From positions 62,001 to 126,000 of the forward strand of contig JADAKE010000022.1 of NCBI GenBank assembly GCA_015680865.1: a stretch of 64,000 nt of DNA, in the 5' to 3' direction. How positions within the stretch are numbered: the first letter of the stretch is position 1; every line of letters begins with the position of its first letter. This document shows positions 41,676 to 53,350 of the stretch, in pieces. A model generated the notes under the pieces. The model was given only the letters and a program-made list of their open reading frames with translations. It did not search any database and had not been told where the DNA came from. The position numbers and the translations under genes were made by a program. The DNA is from Enterococcus lacertideformus. GTDB taxonomy: Bacteria; Bacillota; Bacilli; Lactobacillales; Enterococcaceae.

Positions 41676-41861
41676 TGCTTATTTCTCCAATCTTTTTACT
41701 GTTGCTTTTCATTATAAAATAATTAATCATCGCTTACTTTCCTATTTTTTCACAATAATAAAATTTTATTTCCTTGTCCTTTTCATATATCTAATTTAGT
41801 TATTTTAAAAAATTAAGTTTTACACAGCCTTATCGCTCTTTCTAGCAAGTTTGCTTGAATA

Positions 41862-41870
41862 TGCTATAAT
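41862..41870 (+). promoter_or_regulatory. Extended -10 promoter of murE
   Basis: TGCTATAAT is a consensus extended -10 element, placed so that transcription would start near 41877. This is downstream of the upstream alternative start at 41851 and supports ATG 41911 as the murE start. Confidence 0.6.
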
Positions 41871-41910
41871 TAATCAAGAATCCAATGAAAATGAAGCGAG
41901 GGATCATGCA

Positions 41911-43401
41911 ATGAGTTTGTCTTTAGAAATTATCCGAAATCTATTGATAAAAGAAAATTTATTAAAAGAATTTATTTCCGTTCAAGGATGGCATTTAGAT
42001 ACACCTGAAGAATTTGTATTCAAAAAATTAAGTTATGACTCTCGTCAAACAGATGCTGAAACCTTGTTTTTCTGTAAAGGGCTTAATTTCAAAGAGGAAT
42101 ATTTGACTAGTGCGGTTTCAAATGGTTTAGCTTATTATGTCGCTGAACAGCCTTATGAAAGTTCTGCCACCGGTATCATCGTCACTGATATCCGTAAAGC
42201 AATGGCCATTTTAGCCATGGCTTTTTATGATTATCCTCAAAATCAGCTACAAGTAATCGGCTATACTGGTACCAAAGGAAAAACGACAGCGGCCTATTTT
42301 GCGAAAGCCATTTTAGATCATACGACACACAATAAAACCGCTTTGCTTTCAACGATGAATACGACATTAGACGGAAAAACTTATTTTAAATCGCAACTAA
42401 CAACACCTGAATCTTTAGATTTGTACAAAATGATGGCAGAAGCCGTTAAAAATGGCATGACTCATTTAGTGATGGAAGTTTCCTCACAAGCCTATAAAAC
42501 ACAACGCGTCTATGGATTAACCTTAGATGTAGGAATTTTCTTAAATATTTCTCCTGACCATATCAGCCCAATCGAACATCCGACATTTGACGATTATTTT
42601 TATTGCAAACGTCAATTGATCTTAAATTCTAAAACGGTAGTTTTGAATCATGAAAGTGACTATTTCGATTTATTACAAGAAACAGCCGCCTTAGCCAATA
42701 TTCCAACTATTACTTTTGAAACAGATTATGAAGTGAAAAGCGTGCCTATTGGTCACCATGGTTTTCGCTTAGTCAATCATCATGGCGAATTAGCGATTGA
42801 AGCAGATTATGAGATCCAGCTTGCTGGCGACTTCAACCAAGAAAATGCAGCAAGCGCGATCATTGCTACAGCGCTAACTGGTGCATCTATCGAAGATGCG
42901 CAAAAAGGCTTAAAAGATGCACGAGTACCTGGACGAATGGATCAATTGATCACAAAAAACGGAACTTCTGTCTATGTGGACTATGCGCATAATTATCTCA
43001 GTCTAAAAACATTACTAGAATTTGCTAAAAAAGAACATCCTGCTGGACGTGTGATCGTGGTTTTAGGAAGCCCTGGAAATAAAGCCCTCTCTCGTCGACA
43101 TGATTTTGGGCAAGTGTTATCTAAAGCTTGCGATGTCGTTTTCTTAACAGCAGATGACCCAGCATTTGAAGATCCACAAAAAATTGCTGAAGAAATCAAT
43201 GCTGCCATCACTAATCCGGCTTTGGAAGTCCATTATGAAATGGATCGCCCTGAAGCAATCAAAAAAGCACTAGCTGCAAGTACTTCCAATGATTCTGTCG
43301 TCATAGCAGGAAAAGGTGTTGATCCTTATCAAAAAATCAACGGAGTAGATGTACCTTATGAAGGAGACTACGCAGTCGTTAAACGATTGATAAAAGAATA
43401 A
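41911..43401 (+). CDS. murE: UDP-MurNAc-tripeptide synthetase, lysine-adding (MurE)
   Basis: The 496-residue Mur ligase has the ATP-binding loop GYTGTKGKTTAAYFAK, LMEVSSQAYKTQRV, the carbamylated-lysine region FDDYFYCKRQLI, and the C-terminal DYAHNYLSLK. The motif DNPR of meso-diaminopimelate-adding MurE is replaced by TADDPAFEDP, as in L-lysine-adding enzymes of lactic cocci. It adds lysine to UDP-MurNAc-L-Ala-D-Glu in the cytoplasm. ATG 41911 (MSLSLEIIRNLL) follows GAGGGAT and lies behind a consensus -10 box. Intact. Confidence 0.93.
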   Translation: MSLSLEIIRNLLIKENLLKEFISVQGWHLDTPEEFVFKKLSYDSRQTDAETLFFCKGLNFKEEYLTSAVSNGLAYYVAEQPYESSATGIIVTDIRKAMAILAMAFYDYPQNQLQVIGYTGTKGKTTAAYFAKAILDHTTHNKTALLSTMNTTLDGKTYFKSQLTTPESLDLYKMMAEAVKNGMTHLVMEVSSQAYKTQRVYGLTLDVGIFLNISPDHISPIEHPTFDDYFYCKRQLILNSKTVVLNHESDYFDLLQETAALANIPTITFETDYEVKSVPIGHHGFRLVNHHGELAIEADYEIQLAGDFNQENAASAIIATALTGASIEDAQKGLKDARVPGRMDQLITKNGTSVYVDYAHNYLSLKTLLEFAKKEHPAGRVIVVLGSPGNKALSRRHDFGQVLSKACDVVFLTADDPAFEDPQKIAEEINAAITNPALEVHYEMDRPEAIKKALAASTSNDSVVIAGKGVDPYQKINGVDVPYEGDYAVVKRLIKE

Positions 43402-43470
43402 TCTCCTTCTTTCTTTACTAGTTTGTAATTGCGAGCTAAACAAATCCGCAACGTTTTATGTAGCTTACAT

Positions 43471-45771
43471 TCATTTTTCTTTGTTAACCTTAAAGTGTAA
43501 ATTCATTGTATATACTGGTTTAATAGGAACCACTAAATTTTCTAAAGTGATATTCCCACCAGCAGATCCAAAGAAAGAAAAATTATAAATACTCTTTTCT
43601 TTTGACAAAGTAGTCAATTCGACTGATTCTGATAGATTCTTTCCGTTTGTAATCAAAAGAACAGATTGTGCTTGTTCCTTATTTTCTAAACCTAACGTAA
43701 GATCAGTCAAGCTTTCTGTGTTCTCACGAATGATCACAGAATCAACAAAAATAGATACGTCACGTTCTTAGTTATTTTTAATTTCATAAACTGGCGAAAC
43801 AATCCCTTTACTGTCTTTATCTTTCGCAAACTCTGTTTTGGCAGGTACGACAATATCAATGTATTGACTTCTAGAAAAGATTGTCACCGTGCCCTTTAAT
43901 GGTGTTTTATTGCACGCCTCATCTGTCAGTGTCAAAGTAAAGTCGTGTTCGCCCACTGGTAATTCGGCGAATTTTTTGCCATTTTCAAAAGCGATATCAA
44001 GTGTGATATTTTCTGAATCCGTCCAATTGTCTGTCGGGTCCCCTTCCAACAATTCATGTAAATCCGGTTCAACACTTTCTTCTTCATATGAAAGTGTCTC
44101 TTTCAGCTTGCCATCCGGAGGTGTAGTATCTACTACTGAATAGTTCGTTATGAATTGCTGCGTAGTGTTTGTATTTTTATTTCGCACAGACACGGTCACT
44201 TCTCCAGAGTCCCCTGGTGCCCACGTATCTGGACCTGTCACTACTTGGTACTCATAATTGTTATCACCGTTAGCATCTGCAGGTAAAGAAGTAAACCAAG
44301 ATTTTAGTATGTCCGGTGATAATTCTTTATCTTTTTGTGCTTCAACGATTACAGATGAGCTCATCGCAAATGTACTACGGATGGTCAATGTTCCAGTCAA
44401 ATCTTTTGGATTTCCCGCCTCATCCGTCAGTGTCAATGTAAAATCATGCTCACCTACAGGTAATTCTGAAAACTTTTTACCAATTTCAAAAGCGATATCA
44501 GGTGTGATATTTTCTGGATTCGACCAATTATCCGTCGGCTCTCCATCCAATAGCTCCCTGAGATCAGGGTCAGCACCTTCTTCAAATTCAAGAGATTCTT
44601 TTAATTTTCCATCTGGCGGTGTAGTATCTGTAACATAGTACTGGGTGGTAAAATCTATACTTGTATCACCAGAAGAAACAGTAACTACCGCCTCCCCTGA
44701 AGTATCAGGTGCCCAAATAGAAGGCCCAGATGTCACTTTGTAACTATACTGATCAGCATATTCTGGCAAATCAGTAAACCAAGACATGATCGTCTCTTTG
44801 GATAGCTCTTCTTTTCTTTGTGCTTCCACTCTTACACGAGACTTAATGTTAAACGTCGGCACCTCATTTTTTACTTTTACTGTTCCTAATGGAACATCCT
44901 TATACGTAACACTTTCGATCGGTTGTTGGTATACGCCGGAATTGAGATAAGCTACAGCTGTCGTACCTAATGTCAATGTTCATCTTAAGTCAAAAGAGGT
45001 TTCTGGCTCCAACGTTTTCTTTGTTCGAGTAACAACGATATCCAAATACCTTTCTTCGCCACTGCTTCTAACTGTTACTGCAACATTTAAATAGGGCGCG
45101 AGGTTAATTGTTCCTAAAGATGTCAGCTCATGGGTATTTGGAAAAGTTGAATTGTAGCCATAAAACATGTAATGATACAGATCAGGAAGACTATTGTTAC
45201 TTCCAATAAAAGCGATCCAACTATAGGGATCATCACCATCCCAAATCTCGGAAAAGCTCTTAAAAGGACCAACTGTATATGTTTGAGATTCGCCCACCGC
45301 ACTTTTCAAAGTAATCTCGCCATATGCAACATTTTTTAAGATAGCATCAACATAAGAACTCTGCCCATTTGCAATCAGTTGTGGACGATACGTCGGAAGA
45401 TTAGGTAAGTTCGCTCTAGTCTGATTTAAGATTGGTGGTAGATAGTTATCCACATTGAATATTTCTGCTGGCTGCGTTGGGGCAGCATCCTTTAGTTCTT
45501 CTGATGTCTCCTCAGCAATCGGCTGTTCCTCCACAGCGGTTGTTTCTGATTGCTCCGATGAAATGGCAGTTTCTTCAGTGGTTGCTTCTGGTTCACTGAT
45601 TTCAGAAAGTGCACTTTCCGGTATTACTGGCTCTTCTTGGTCTTGTGTATTTTTCACGATCTCACTGTCTTGAACAGTTGATAAATCTTCCGCAAAAGCG
45701 ATTAAAGGAAAAATACACGGTTGGAATAGTAACAAAGAAGTTGCTGCTATTCGTAAACGTTTAAACTTCAA
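43471..45771 (-). pseudogene. Secreted surface protein with two Ig-like repeats, two nonsense codons
   Basis: A TTG start at 45771 follows GGAGGAGGT and opens a signal peptide (LKFKRLRIAATSLLLFQP...AFA). A Glu/Ser/Thr-rich stalk and a unique domain follow, then two repeats of about 160 residues, each with VEAQ...LSxxxxxSWFTxLP, TTPPDGKLKE, ELLxGxPTDNW and ELPVGEHDFTLTLTDEA. The end resembles WxL-associated proteins (SPVYEIKNN...FFGSAGGN). No LPXTG motif is seen. The whole 766-codon gene is in one frame, broken only by TGA 44980-44982 (FDLR*TLTLG) and TAA 43768-43770 (EIKNN*ERDVS). It likely had a cell-wall adhesion or matrix role. Confidence 0.75.
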
Positions 45772-45988
45772 ATCTTCTATACCTCCTCCCATAGTTATAG
45801 CATCCATTTATATTTTTGTTATAGTAGACTATAAATGGTATGCAAAAGTTATCAATTATATTTAGTAGGAATTCACGACTGTCTCTTCTTCCCAATTTGA
45901 GTCGATCATTCAGTGTAGAAGCATCAGACCAAATTTGTTCTGATCTTCTAAGCTAGGCTACTAGTATCATCTAGTATTAATGAATAAT

Positions 45989-46046
45989 AAGTAAAGTAAG
46001 CTTTCACAGCCAAAAGTAAGTAAAGTAAGCTTTCACAGCCAAAAGT
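45989..46046. repeat. Exact 29-bp tandem duplication, intergenic
   Basis: The 29-bp unit at 45989-46017, containing AAGTAAGCTTTCACAGCC, is repeated exactly at 46018-46046, with the first bases of a third copy after it. The surrounding region 45772-46444 shows no supported gene. Confidence 0.9.
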
Positions 46047-46444
46047 AAGTATAGAAAAACTTTTCGATTTGATCTTTCGCATACTCACCCCCAAACATCA
46101 TGAAATACCCACACTAAGATTATCTATGATTCCACTAGGATAATAAAACCTATTTTTACCGATAGAATGGTAATTTCTAACTGAAAAATTCTTGAATAGT
46201 ACTCGATTTATAGAAAACTGTAGCTAAAAAATAGGAGAAATTCTTTTTCAAACCAAAAATAAAGAGACCTTCATCTTATCATTTTATCTATAGTTTGGTA
46301 GTTATAAACAACAAATAAAGCATGAATCAGTTATTATAAATAGCGATCTCTTACGATTTATTTGGCCATCTCACTTTTATATTGATTTCAGAAACAATAG
46401 ATTTCATCAACTACTATTAAACGCTTTCTTTTTAGTAAGTACCA

Positions 46445-46490
46445 CAAAAAAAATCAAGACAACTCTCAGAAAAAATCTGAGAATTGTCTT
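46445..46490 (-). terminator. leuS terminator
   Basis: A 15-bp stem with one mismatch (AAGACAACTCTCAGA at 46456-46470, complement at 46476-46490) is followed by a T-run on the minus strand. It lies about 130 bp downstream of the leuS stop. Confidence 0.75.
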
Positions 46491-46620
46491 ATGCTAAAAC
46501 AGCTATTCTATCATTCAAAAAGCAACATCTTGATCTGCTGTAGCCAATTTCTAAAACTTAAAAAGTCGTTTAGTTATGCTCAAATACTGCTTTTGAGAGT
46601 GAACTTCTCTCTTGTATTTT

Positions 46621-49035
46621 TTAATTTGCGACAATATTGACTAGTTTATTAGGTACGACAATGACTTTCCGTACTGTCTTACCTGCGATATTTTCTTTGA
46701 TTACTTCATGCTCCATTGCGATTTTTTCAAGCTCTTCTTTTGCTAGGTCACGTGAAACATTCGCTTTTCCTCTTATTTTGCCATTGATTTGGAAGACGAC
46801 TTCCACTTCGTCTTCTATTAGCGCTGCTTCATCATAGGTTGGCCAAGTCGCATAAGAAATACCACCTTCATTGCCTAAAATCGCCCATAATTCTTCCCCT
46901 ATATGTGGCGCAACTGGTGCCAATAATTGAATAAATCCTTCAATATATTCATAAGGGAGGGCATCGACTTTATACGCTTCATTGACAAAGACCATTAGTT
47001 GAGAGATAGCTGTATTAAAATGAAGATTATCATAATCCTCTGTTACCTTTTTCACGGTTTGATTGTAAACCTTGTCTAATTTCCCATCATTTAGCGTGGT
47101 GATTCGATCACGCATTTTATTATTTTCATCTACGATCAAGCGCCAAACACGATCTAAGAATTTGCGGCTACCTTCTAAGCCATTTTCACTCCAAGCAATC
47201 GAAGCATCTAATGGACCCATAAACATTTCATATAAGCGCAAGGTATCAGCACCATATTGGGCAACAACATCATCTGGATTGACCACATTTCCACGGGATT
47301 TAGACATTTTTTCGTTGTTCTCGCCTAAGATCATCCCTTGATTGTATAGTTTTTGGAATGGTTCTTTGGTTGGCACAACTCCGATATCATATAAAAATTT
47401 ATGCCAGAAACGAGCATATAATAAATGAAGTACCGCATGTTCTGCCCCACCGATATAAATGTCCACCGGCAACCAACGTTCTAGTTTTTCGTAGTTCGCT
47501 AATTCTTTTTTATTATGCGGATCGATATAACGCAAGTAATACCATGAGCTTCCAGCCCATTGTGGCATGGTGTTCGTTTCCCGACGTCCTTTTTTACCAG
47601 TTTCAGGATAAATGACGTTTACCCATTCCTCAATATTTGCTAATGGTGACTCACCTGTGCCACTTGGTTTGATGTTGGTTGTCTTTGGTAAGCGTAAAGG
47701 TAATTCTTCTTTTGACAAAGCGGTTACTGTACCATCTTCCCAGTGGATGATCGGAATTGTTTCTCCCCAGTAGCGTTGACGTGAGAATAGCCAATCTCTT
47801 AATTTATAGGTTACCTCTTTTTTACAGATTTGATGATCTTCCAGCCACTCGATCATTTTTTCGGTCGCCTCTTTTGTATTTAAGCCATTAAGGAATTCAG
47901 AATTGATATGTGCGCCATCTTCTGTATACACTTCTTTTTCTGGATTACCACCTTCAATGACTGGAAGGATCTCTAAACCAAATACTTTGGCAAACTCATG
48001 GTCTCTGCCGTCATGAGCAGGTACAGCCATCACGGCTCCTGTTCCATAAGAGGACAACACATAGTCTGCAATCCAAATAGGGATTTCTTTGCCATTGACT
48101 GGATTGATTGCATAAGAACCGGTGAAAACACCTGTTTTTTCTTTTGCTAGGTCTGTACGTAATAATTCTGATTTTTTCGCTGTTTTTTTGATATAATCTT
48201 CTACTGCTTCTTTTTGTTCAGGTGTAGTAATTTCTTTTACTAGATCTAATTCTGGTGCTAGTACGATGTAAGACACACCATATAATGTATCTGCACGGGT
48301 AGTAAAGGTTTCGAATGTTTTGTCCATACCAGCAATACTAAATGTGATATTGGCTCCCACAGAACGTCCAATCCAGTTGCGTTGCATTTCTTTGATGCTT
48401 TCTGGCCAATCAACTAAATCTAAATCATCAAGTAAACGATCAGCATAAGCAGTGATTTTTAGCATCCATTGTCGCATTGGTTTGCGGACAACATCATAGC
48501 CACCGCGTTCGCTTTTTCCATCAATGACTTCTTCATTTGAAATCACTGTACCTAATTCTGGTACCCAGTTAACAGCTACTTCTGCTTCATAAGCTAAGCC
48601 TTTTTCATATAACTTTGTAAAGATCCATTGTGTCCATTTATAATACGCAGGATCAGTAGTATTGACTTCACGATTCCAATCATAACTAACCCCTAAAGAA
48701 TTGATTTGGCGACGGAATGTCTCAATATTTTTTTGTGTAAACTCAGCGGGATCGTTCCCTGTATCTAAAGCATATTGTTCTGCTGGCAAACCAAAGGCAT
48801 CCCAGCCCATAGGGTGTAAGACATTGAATCCTTGGCTACGTTTGAAACGTGAAAGGATGTCTGTTGCGGTATAGCCTTCCGGATGACCTACGTGTAGCCC
48901 TTGTCCAGATGGGTATGGGAACATATCCAACGCATAGAATTTTGGTTTGTCAGAATCTTCATGGGTGTTGAAGGTATTATTTTTAGCCCAATATTTTTGC
49001 CATTTTTTTTCAATTTCTTTATGATTATAACTCAT
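46621..49035 (-). CDS. leuS: Leucyl-tRNA synthetase
   Basis: The 804-residue class I synthetase has the HIGH-type motif [17 protein letters not shown] and KMSKSRGN, the CP1 editing domain between them, and a C-terminal anticodon/leucine-specific part ([16 protein letters not shown]). ATG 49035 ([16 protein letters not shown]) follows an AGGGGGATGG site; the longer frame to 49140 runs into the T-box leader. A T-box leader precedes it. Intact. Confidence 0.96.
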   Translation of the reverse strand: MSYNHKEIEKKWQKYWAKNNTFNTHEDSDKPKFYALDMFPYPSGQGLHVGHPEGYTATDILSRFKRSQGFNVLHPMGWDAFGLPAEQYALDTGNDPAEFTQKNIETFRRQINSLGVSYDWNREVNTTDPAYYKWTQWIFTKLYEKGLAYEAEVAVNWVPELGTVISNEEVIDGKSERGGYDVVRKPMRQWMLKITAYADRLLDDLDLVDWPESIKEMQRNWIGRSVGANITFSIAGMDKTFETFTTRADTLYGVSYIVLAPELDLVKEITTPEQKEAVEDYIKKTAKKSELLRTDLAKEKTGVFTGSYAINPVNGKEIPIWIADYVLSSYGTGAVMAVPAHDGRDHEFAKVFGLEILPVIEGGNPEKEVYTEDGAHINSEFLNGLNTKEATEKMIEWLEDHQICKKEVTYKLRDWLFSRQRYWGETIPIIHWEDGTVTALSKEELPLRLPKTTNIKPSGTGESPLANIEEWVNVIYPETGKKGRRETNTMPQWAGSSWYYLRYIDPHNKKELANYEKLERWLPVDIYIGGAEHAVLHLLYARFWHKFLYDIGVVPTKEPFQKLYNQGMILGENNEKMSKSRGNVVNPDDVVAQYGADTLRLYEMFMGPLDASIAWSENGLEGSRKFLDRVWRLIVDENNKMRDRITTLNDGKLDKVYNQTVKKVTEDYDNLHFNTAISQLMVFVNEAYKVDALPYEYIEGFIQLLAPVAPHIGEELWAILGNEGGISYATWPTYDEAALIEDEVEVVFQINGKIRGKANVSRDLAKEELEKIAMEHEVIKENIAGKTVRKVIVVPNKLVNIVAN

Positions 49036-49140
49036 TTTCCATCCCCCTGATCCAGTGGTTCTTCCACATGTACGTGTCGAAGTTTGAATAAGTGTCTTAG
49101 ATAGCTTTATGCACTTACTTCTATATGTTTTTTTAAACAA

Positions 49141-49385
49141 AAAATCCTATAAAAAGATTGCTCTTTTTATAGGACGTAATCTACGTGGTACCACCTAAGT
49201 TTGCCTTATCAAAAAGGCCTCAAACGTTTTAACGGTCGTTACCGCCTCTGCTTACTGATCCGTTTTCGGCAGGAGCAACTCAAAGGCGAGTTCAAAAGCG
49301 TCCGTACACATTTCCACCATCCATGTGCTCTCTAAAACTTTCAACTTTTTACTACTTCCTTTTCAAATGTTAATCTATTCTTTAC
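49141..49385 (-). promoter_or_regulatory. T-box leader of leuS
   Basis: On the minus strand the conserved T-box ACTTAGGTGGTACCACG is followed by a terminator hairpin (CCTATAAAAAGAGC and its partner, then a T-run, down to 49141). Upstream is a Stem I region with GAACTC, where CTC is a plausible leucine specifier codon. Uncharged tRNA-Leu binding would stabilise the antiterminator and allow leuS transcription. Confidence 0.88.
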
Positions 49386-49455
49386 TTCTAAAGTGTAGAT
49401 TTATAGTAACAAATAAATGAAATAAGTTCAAATATTATTTCATTTATTCTACCAT

Positions 49456-51168
49456 TTATTTTGCAACTATCAATGTTTGTCCTGGATAGATGAAATTATT
49501 TTTGATATTATTCCATTCAATCAATTGATTCATGGTGATTCCATGACTGTTTGCTACACCCCAAACTGATTCACCCGCTTTAACAGTATACGTTTTTTTA
49601 CCTGCTTGAGTTGTTGGTGTAGTTTGAGTTGCCCCTTTTTTAACAATCAATTGTTGCCCTGGATAAATGAAATTATTTTTAATATTGTTCCACTCAATCA
49701 ATTGTTACATCGTGATGTTATGTTTATCAGCGACACTCCAGACAGATTCTCCAGCCTTGACGGTATAAGTACTTTGTCCTGACATAGTAGACGAATTTGT
49801 GTTACTTGAGGCTGTGTTGTTTGTTACAATATTGCTTGCTGTACCCGAAGAAGAGCCACCTTTGACAGTCAGTTGTTGTCCTGGATAAATAAAGTTGTTT
49901 TTGATGTTATTCCATTGGATTAGTTGGTTCATGGAAATACCAAACTTATGAGAAATACTCCAAACTGATTCTCCTGCTTTTACCGTATAAGTGGTATTAG
50001 AAGAAGTATTCGTGTTTGCCGTATTACTTGACGTGTTTCCCGCTGTATTGCCTGTTGCATTATTTGAGGACGTTCCGTTATTTGTTGAAGAACCACTATT
50101 TGAAACCACTAATTGCTGCCCTGGGTAAACAAAGTTGTTCTTGATGTTGTTCCACTGGATCAGCTGATTCATAGAAATCCCATGATCATTAGCGATTTTC
50201 CAAACAGAATCTCCTGCTTTTACCGTATATTTTGAGCTCGATGCTGACGTAGTGTTGGAGGTATTCGTGTTTCCTGAAGAAGGACTACTTCCAGGATTAT
50301 TCGTTGACGTACCAGTTGTTTGTCCACCTTTGATCGTTAATTTTTGACCTGGATAAATAAAATTATTTTTGATATTGTTCCATTCGATCAACTGAGCCAT
50401 AGTGATACCAAAGGAGTTAGCAATCCCCCAAACGGAATCTCCTGATTTAACGATATAAGTGGAGCTAGTAGATGTTGACGTGTTTGAATTGTTTCCCGTA
50501 CTACCTGTATTTCCACCATTACCGATTGTTGCTCCTCCACCAGCATTTCCACTAGCGGGTGTATCATATTTCGTCAGTCCATAGGTTGAAATGATATTAT
50601 TTAATTTACTTGCATAACTTGGATCTGTCGCATAGCGCCCAGTTAAACAAGCGGTAGCATCCATGTAAGATTTTGTATTGCTTTTCCATGTCCCTGCGTA
50701 ATAATAGCCATTACCAAAAGAAGTATTTCTTAAAACATAAGCATTGTCACTAAATGATTCGGCAAAAGAAGGATAGTGACGGAACGGTTCTTTTTTAGTT
50801 ACCCATTGATTATTTAAATATTCAAGCGTATCCATATAAACGGTTTGCCCTTGATAACTTCCTTTAATACCAAATAAATTGTGATAAGGTGCCTGTGATA
50901 AAGAACTGCTTCCCCATCCACTTTCTACGACTGCTTGAGCAATCGGTTGTGCATATGTTGCAATTTCAGCGATGAATGCTGAAGTATTGATCCTTACCCC
51001 AAACTGAGCTGGTGTTTGATCTGCATTTACCGAGACAGGCTGTATCAACGGTGTAGCAACTGAACATCCGACCATTGCAGTACCAACAAGAGCAGCACTA
51101 CGTTTTACTTTACGAAAACTCTTGGTTTCTTCCAAACGTCTTCGCTCTTTTCTTACTATGTTTTCCAT
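49456..51168 (-). pseudogene. Muramidase-2-like autolysin (GH73 with five LysM), interrupted
   Basis: A signal peptide with a long basic N-terminus ([18 protein letters not shown]...) precedes a GH73-type catalytic domain with the catalytic glutamate in [18 protein letters not shown] and [21 protein letters not shown]. Five LysM repeats follow, each like [20 protein letters not shown] and [18 protein letters not shown], separated by Ser/Thr/Asn linkers. TAA at 49705-49707 sits in LysM 4 (NITM*QLIEW), so the product ends after three and a half LysM. Just before the catalytic glutamate, [11 protein letters not shown] lacks about 13-14 residues (LYASVMIAQ-type) that the family has, which suggests an in-frame deletion. 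The truncated protein could still be secreted and bind wall. Confidence 0.78.
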
Positions 51169-51546
51169 CTTCTATCCTCCAACTTCTATTTACAATTTCT
51201 ATACTATTATAATAAGTATAACTTCTCTTAATCTTTATTAAAAGTTATTTAAGAGAGTGTCCTATTATTGTAATCATACTGTAATTTTTCGTAATGTTCT
51301 TAAATAAGAAAAAAATAGAAGATTATCTTACTTAGCTTTCTATTGTATAAAAAAGAAAACGGTTGACAAATAAATTCAAAGTATGTCGGTTATGCTACTT
51401 TAAAATTTCTAAAAGATTACGATTTTCTTACCAATAAAATGACGTTTTTTATTTTTTATTGAACATGTCTTTTTTTCGTTAAATACAGATATTATTTATT
51501 CCACAAAAGATGCTATAATGAATCATTATTGAAAAGGAGGCTATTT
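51169..51546. other. Intergenic stretch, no gene seen
   Basis: About 380 bp of AT-rich sequence between the divergent muramidase and PAP2 genes. It should hold both promoters. A TGCTATAAT extended -10 lies at 51510-51518 before the PAP2 gene. No repeat or RNA gene was recognised. Confidence 0.45.
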
Positions 51547-52113
51547 ATGAAACAAAGAAGAACTTTTCATGTAATTGGTACATGTTTTTTATTGCTCAAG
51601 TTATATCGTCAAATACCATACTTCTTTATTATCTGGATTTGACCAATCAATGACCGCACTCATACGAAATTTGGAAACCCGCTCACAGTTATCCTTGTCT
51701 TTTTACTTTTTTCATTTCTTTTGTGGTGGAAGAAAAAAAGAACAGAGTTACTCTGGTTTATGCTTAATTTTATCACCATCGCTGGAATACTTAATCCAAT
51801 AATCAAACTATTCATCATGCGTGCTCGTCCAACGCTGGGACATCTAGTGGTTGAATATAGCTATAGCTTCCCTAGTGGTCATGCAGCTACAAGTATGATT
51901 TTATATGGCTCACTGATCCTGATCCTCCCTGCACTTATGCAAAAAAAGTACCTTCGTTCATTGCTTCAACTTATTTTAGCGTTTATTATAATAAATGTTG
52001 GGATTAGTCGTGTTTATTTAGGCGTACATTTCCCAAGTGATATTTTGGGTGGCTACCTACTTAGCCTTTCTTGGTTATTTTTTACTTATCCGTTTTACAA
52101 GGCAAAAAAATGA
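51547..52113 (+). pseudogene. PAP2-family phosphatase, 5' part frameshifted
   Basis: ATG 51547 follows AAAAGGAGG. The first frame stops after about 32 codons; pieces in other frames (FDQSMTALIR and THTKFGNPLTVILVFLLF) show at least two frame changes before 51721. The C-terminal part is complete for the PAP2 phosphatase motifs: KLFIMRARP, SYSFPSGHAATS and SRVYLGVHFPSD. Such membrane enzymes dephosphorylate undecaprenyl-PP or phosphatidate. No full-length product can be made. Confidence 0.8.
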
Positions 52114-52394
52114 CAATCAACTCATGTAAATAACTTATTCTATTTTTTCAAGTGATTGTTCGTTCCATCAGCGATCGATAGATAAAAATAACCAAACCAT
52201 GAAAGAATCAATTGAGAGATAGTTAACTTTTTGTCGATCAGTTAAACTGGCTCTTTAATGATTCTGCAAAGTATCAAAAATAAGATACTGTGTAATCTAC
52301 GAAGTAAACAACAGATGAATAGCCGTTATAAGTTTTTTCGTGTTGTTCAAACCAATTGGCTCTTACTTCATAACTTTTAGAAAGAAGGATATTA

Positions 52395-53350
52395 ATGGAC
52401 TTTCCTTACTCAGATGGAAACAAACGCTATCATTCATGGAACTATGCATTAAGAAATGAATTTGGTGGAAAAATTTTCAAAGTACCGATCGATGGTGGCT
52501 TTGATTGCCCCAATCGTGATGGGACGGTCGCTCAGGTGGCTGTACATTTTGTAGTGTTTCTGGCTCTGGTGATATGATCGTGGCACCAGAAGATCCGCTA
52601 CCGCTCCAATTTTATAAAGAAATCGACATGATGCATCAAAAATGGCCTAGTGTTTCCCAGTATATCGTCTATTTTCAAAATTTTACCAATACTCATGCAC
52701 CAGTCGCTGTCATTCGTGAACGATTTGAACAAGTAATTAATCTTCCTGGCGTTGTCGGATTGTCAATCGGGACACGTCCAGACTGTTTGCCAGAGGAAGT
52801 CGTTGATTATTTAGCAGAACTAAATGATCGCCTTTATTTATGGGTCGAATTAGGTTTACAAACGACTTTTGAAAAAACCTCCGCTCAAATCAATCGGGCC
52901 CATGATTACCAAACTTACCTTGATGGTGTAAGTAAACTGCGTAAACATGGTATTCGTGTCGGCACCCATCTGATTAACGGATTACCTGGTGAAACAGTAG
53001 AAATGATGCGTGAAAACGTCCGACGTACGATCCTTGATTCGGACATTCAAGGGATCAAGTTACATCTGATGCATTTGATGCGTAAAACTAGAATGCTCCG
53101 TGATTACCATGAAGGTCGTCTACAGCTGATGAGCCGCCCAGATTATGTTAATGTGATTTGCGATCAACTAGAAATGATTCCTAAAGAAATCATTATCCAT
53201 CGTTTAACTGGTGATGCACCTTGGGATTCTTTGATCGGACACATGTGGAGCTTGAAAAAATGGGAAGTGTTGAATGCTATTGATGAGGAACTTGTCCACC
53301 GTGATAGTTACCAAGGAAAATTTGATGTTCGTAAAGGAGTTCTTTGTTGA
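52395..53350 (+). pseudogene. TIGR01212-type radical SAM protein (YtqA-like), frameshifted
   Basis: The N-terminus (MDFPYSDGNKRYHSWNYALRNEFG) and the 4Fe-4S cysteines (FDCPNRDGTVA...GGCTFCSVSGSG) match the family, as do LPGVVGLSIGTRPDCLP, LWVELGLQTTF and IINGLPGET-like GTHLINGLPGET. About 315 residues when joined. The frame breaks near 52534, exactly between cysteine 1 and the C-x2-C pair, where one extra base restores it. It overlaps the following methyltransferase gene (TGATG), a conserved pair in Firmicutes. Exact substrate unknown. Confidence 0.82.

Noticed and set aside
43889..44638. Plus-strand frames with repeated Ser/Pro-rich sequence
   Set aside because: They are the reverse strand of the repeated surface protein gene; the similarity is due to its internal repeats.
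2143..49707. Stop codon reassignment or general suppression of TAA
   Set aside because: Intact genes (leuS, cas2, PTS IIA and others) end normally at TAA with terminators behind, and broken genes also carry frame slips and deletions. Decay is the simpler reading.
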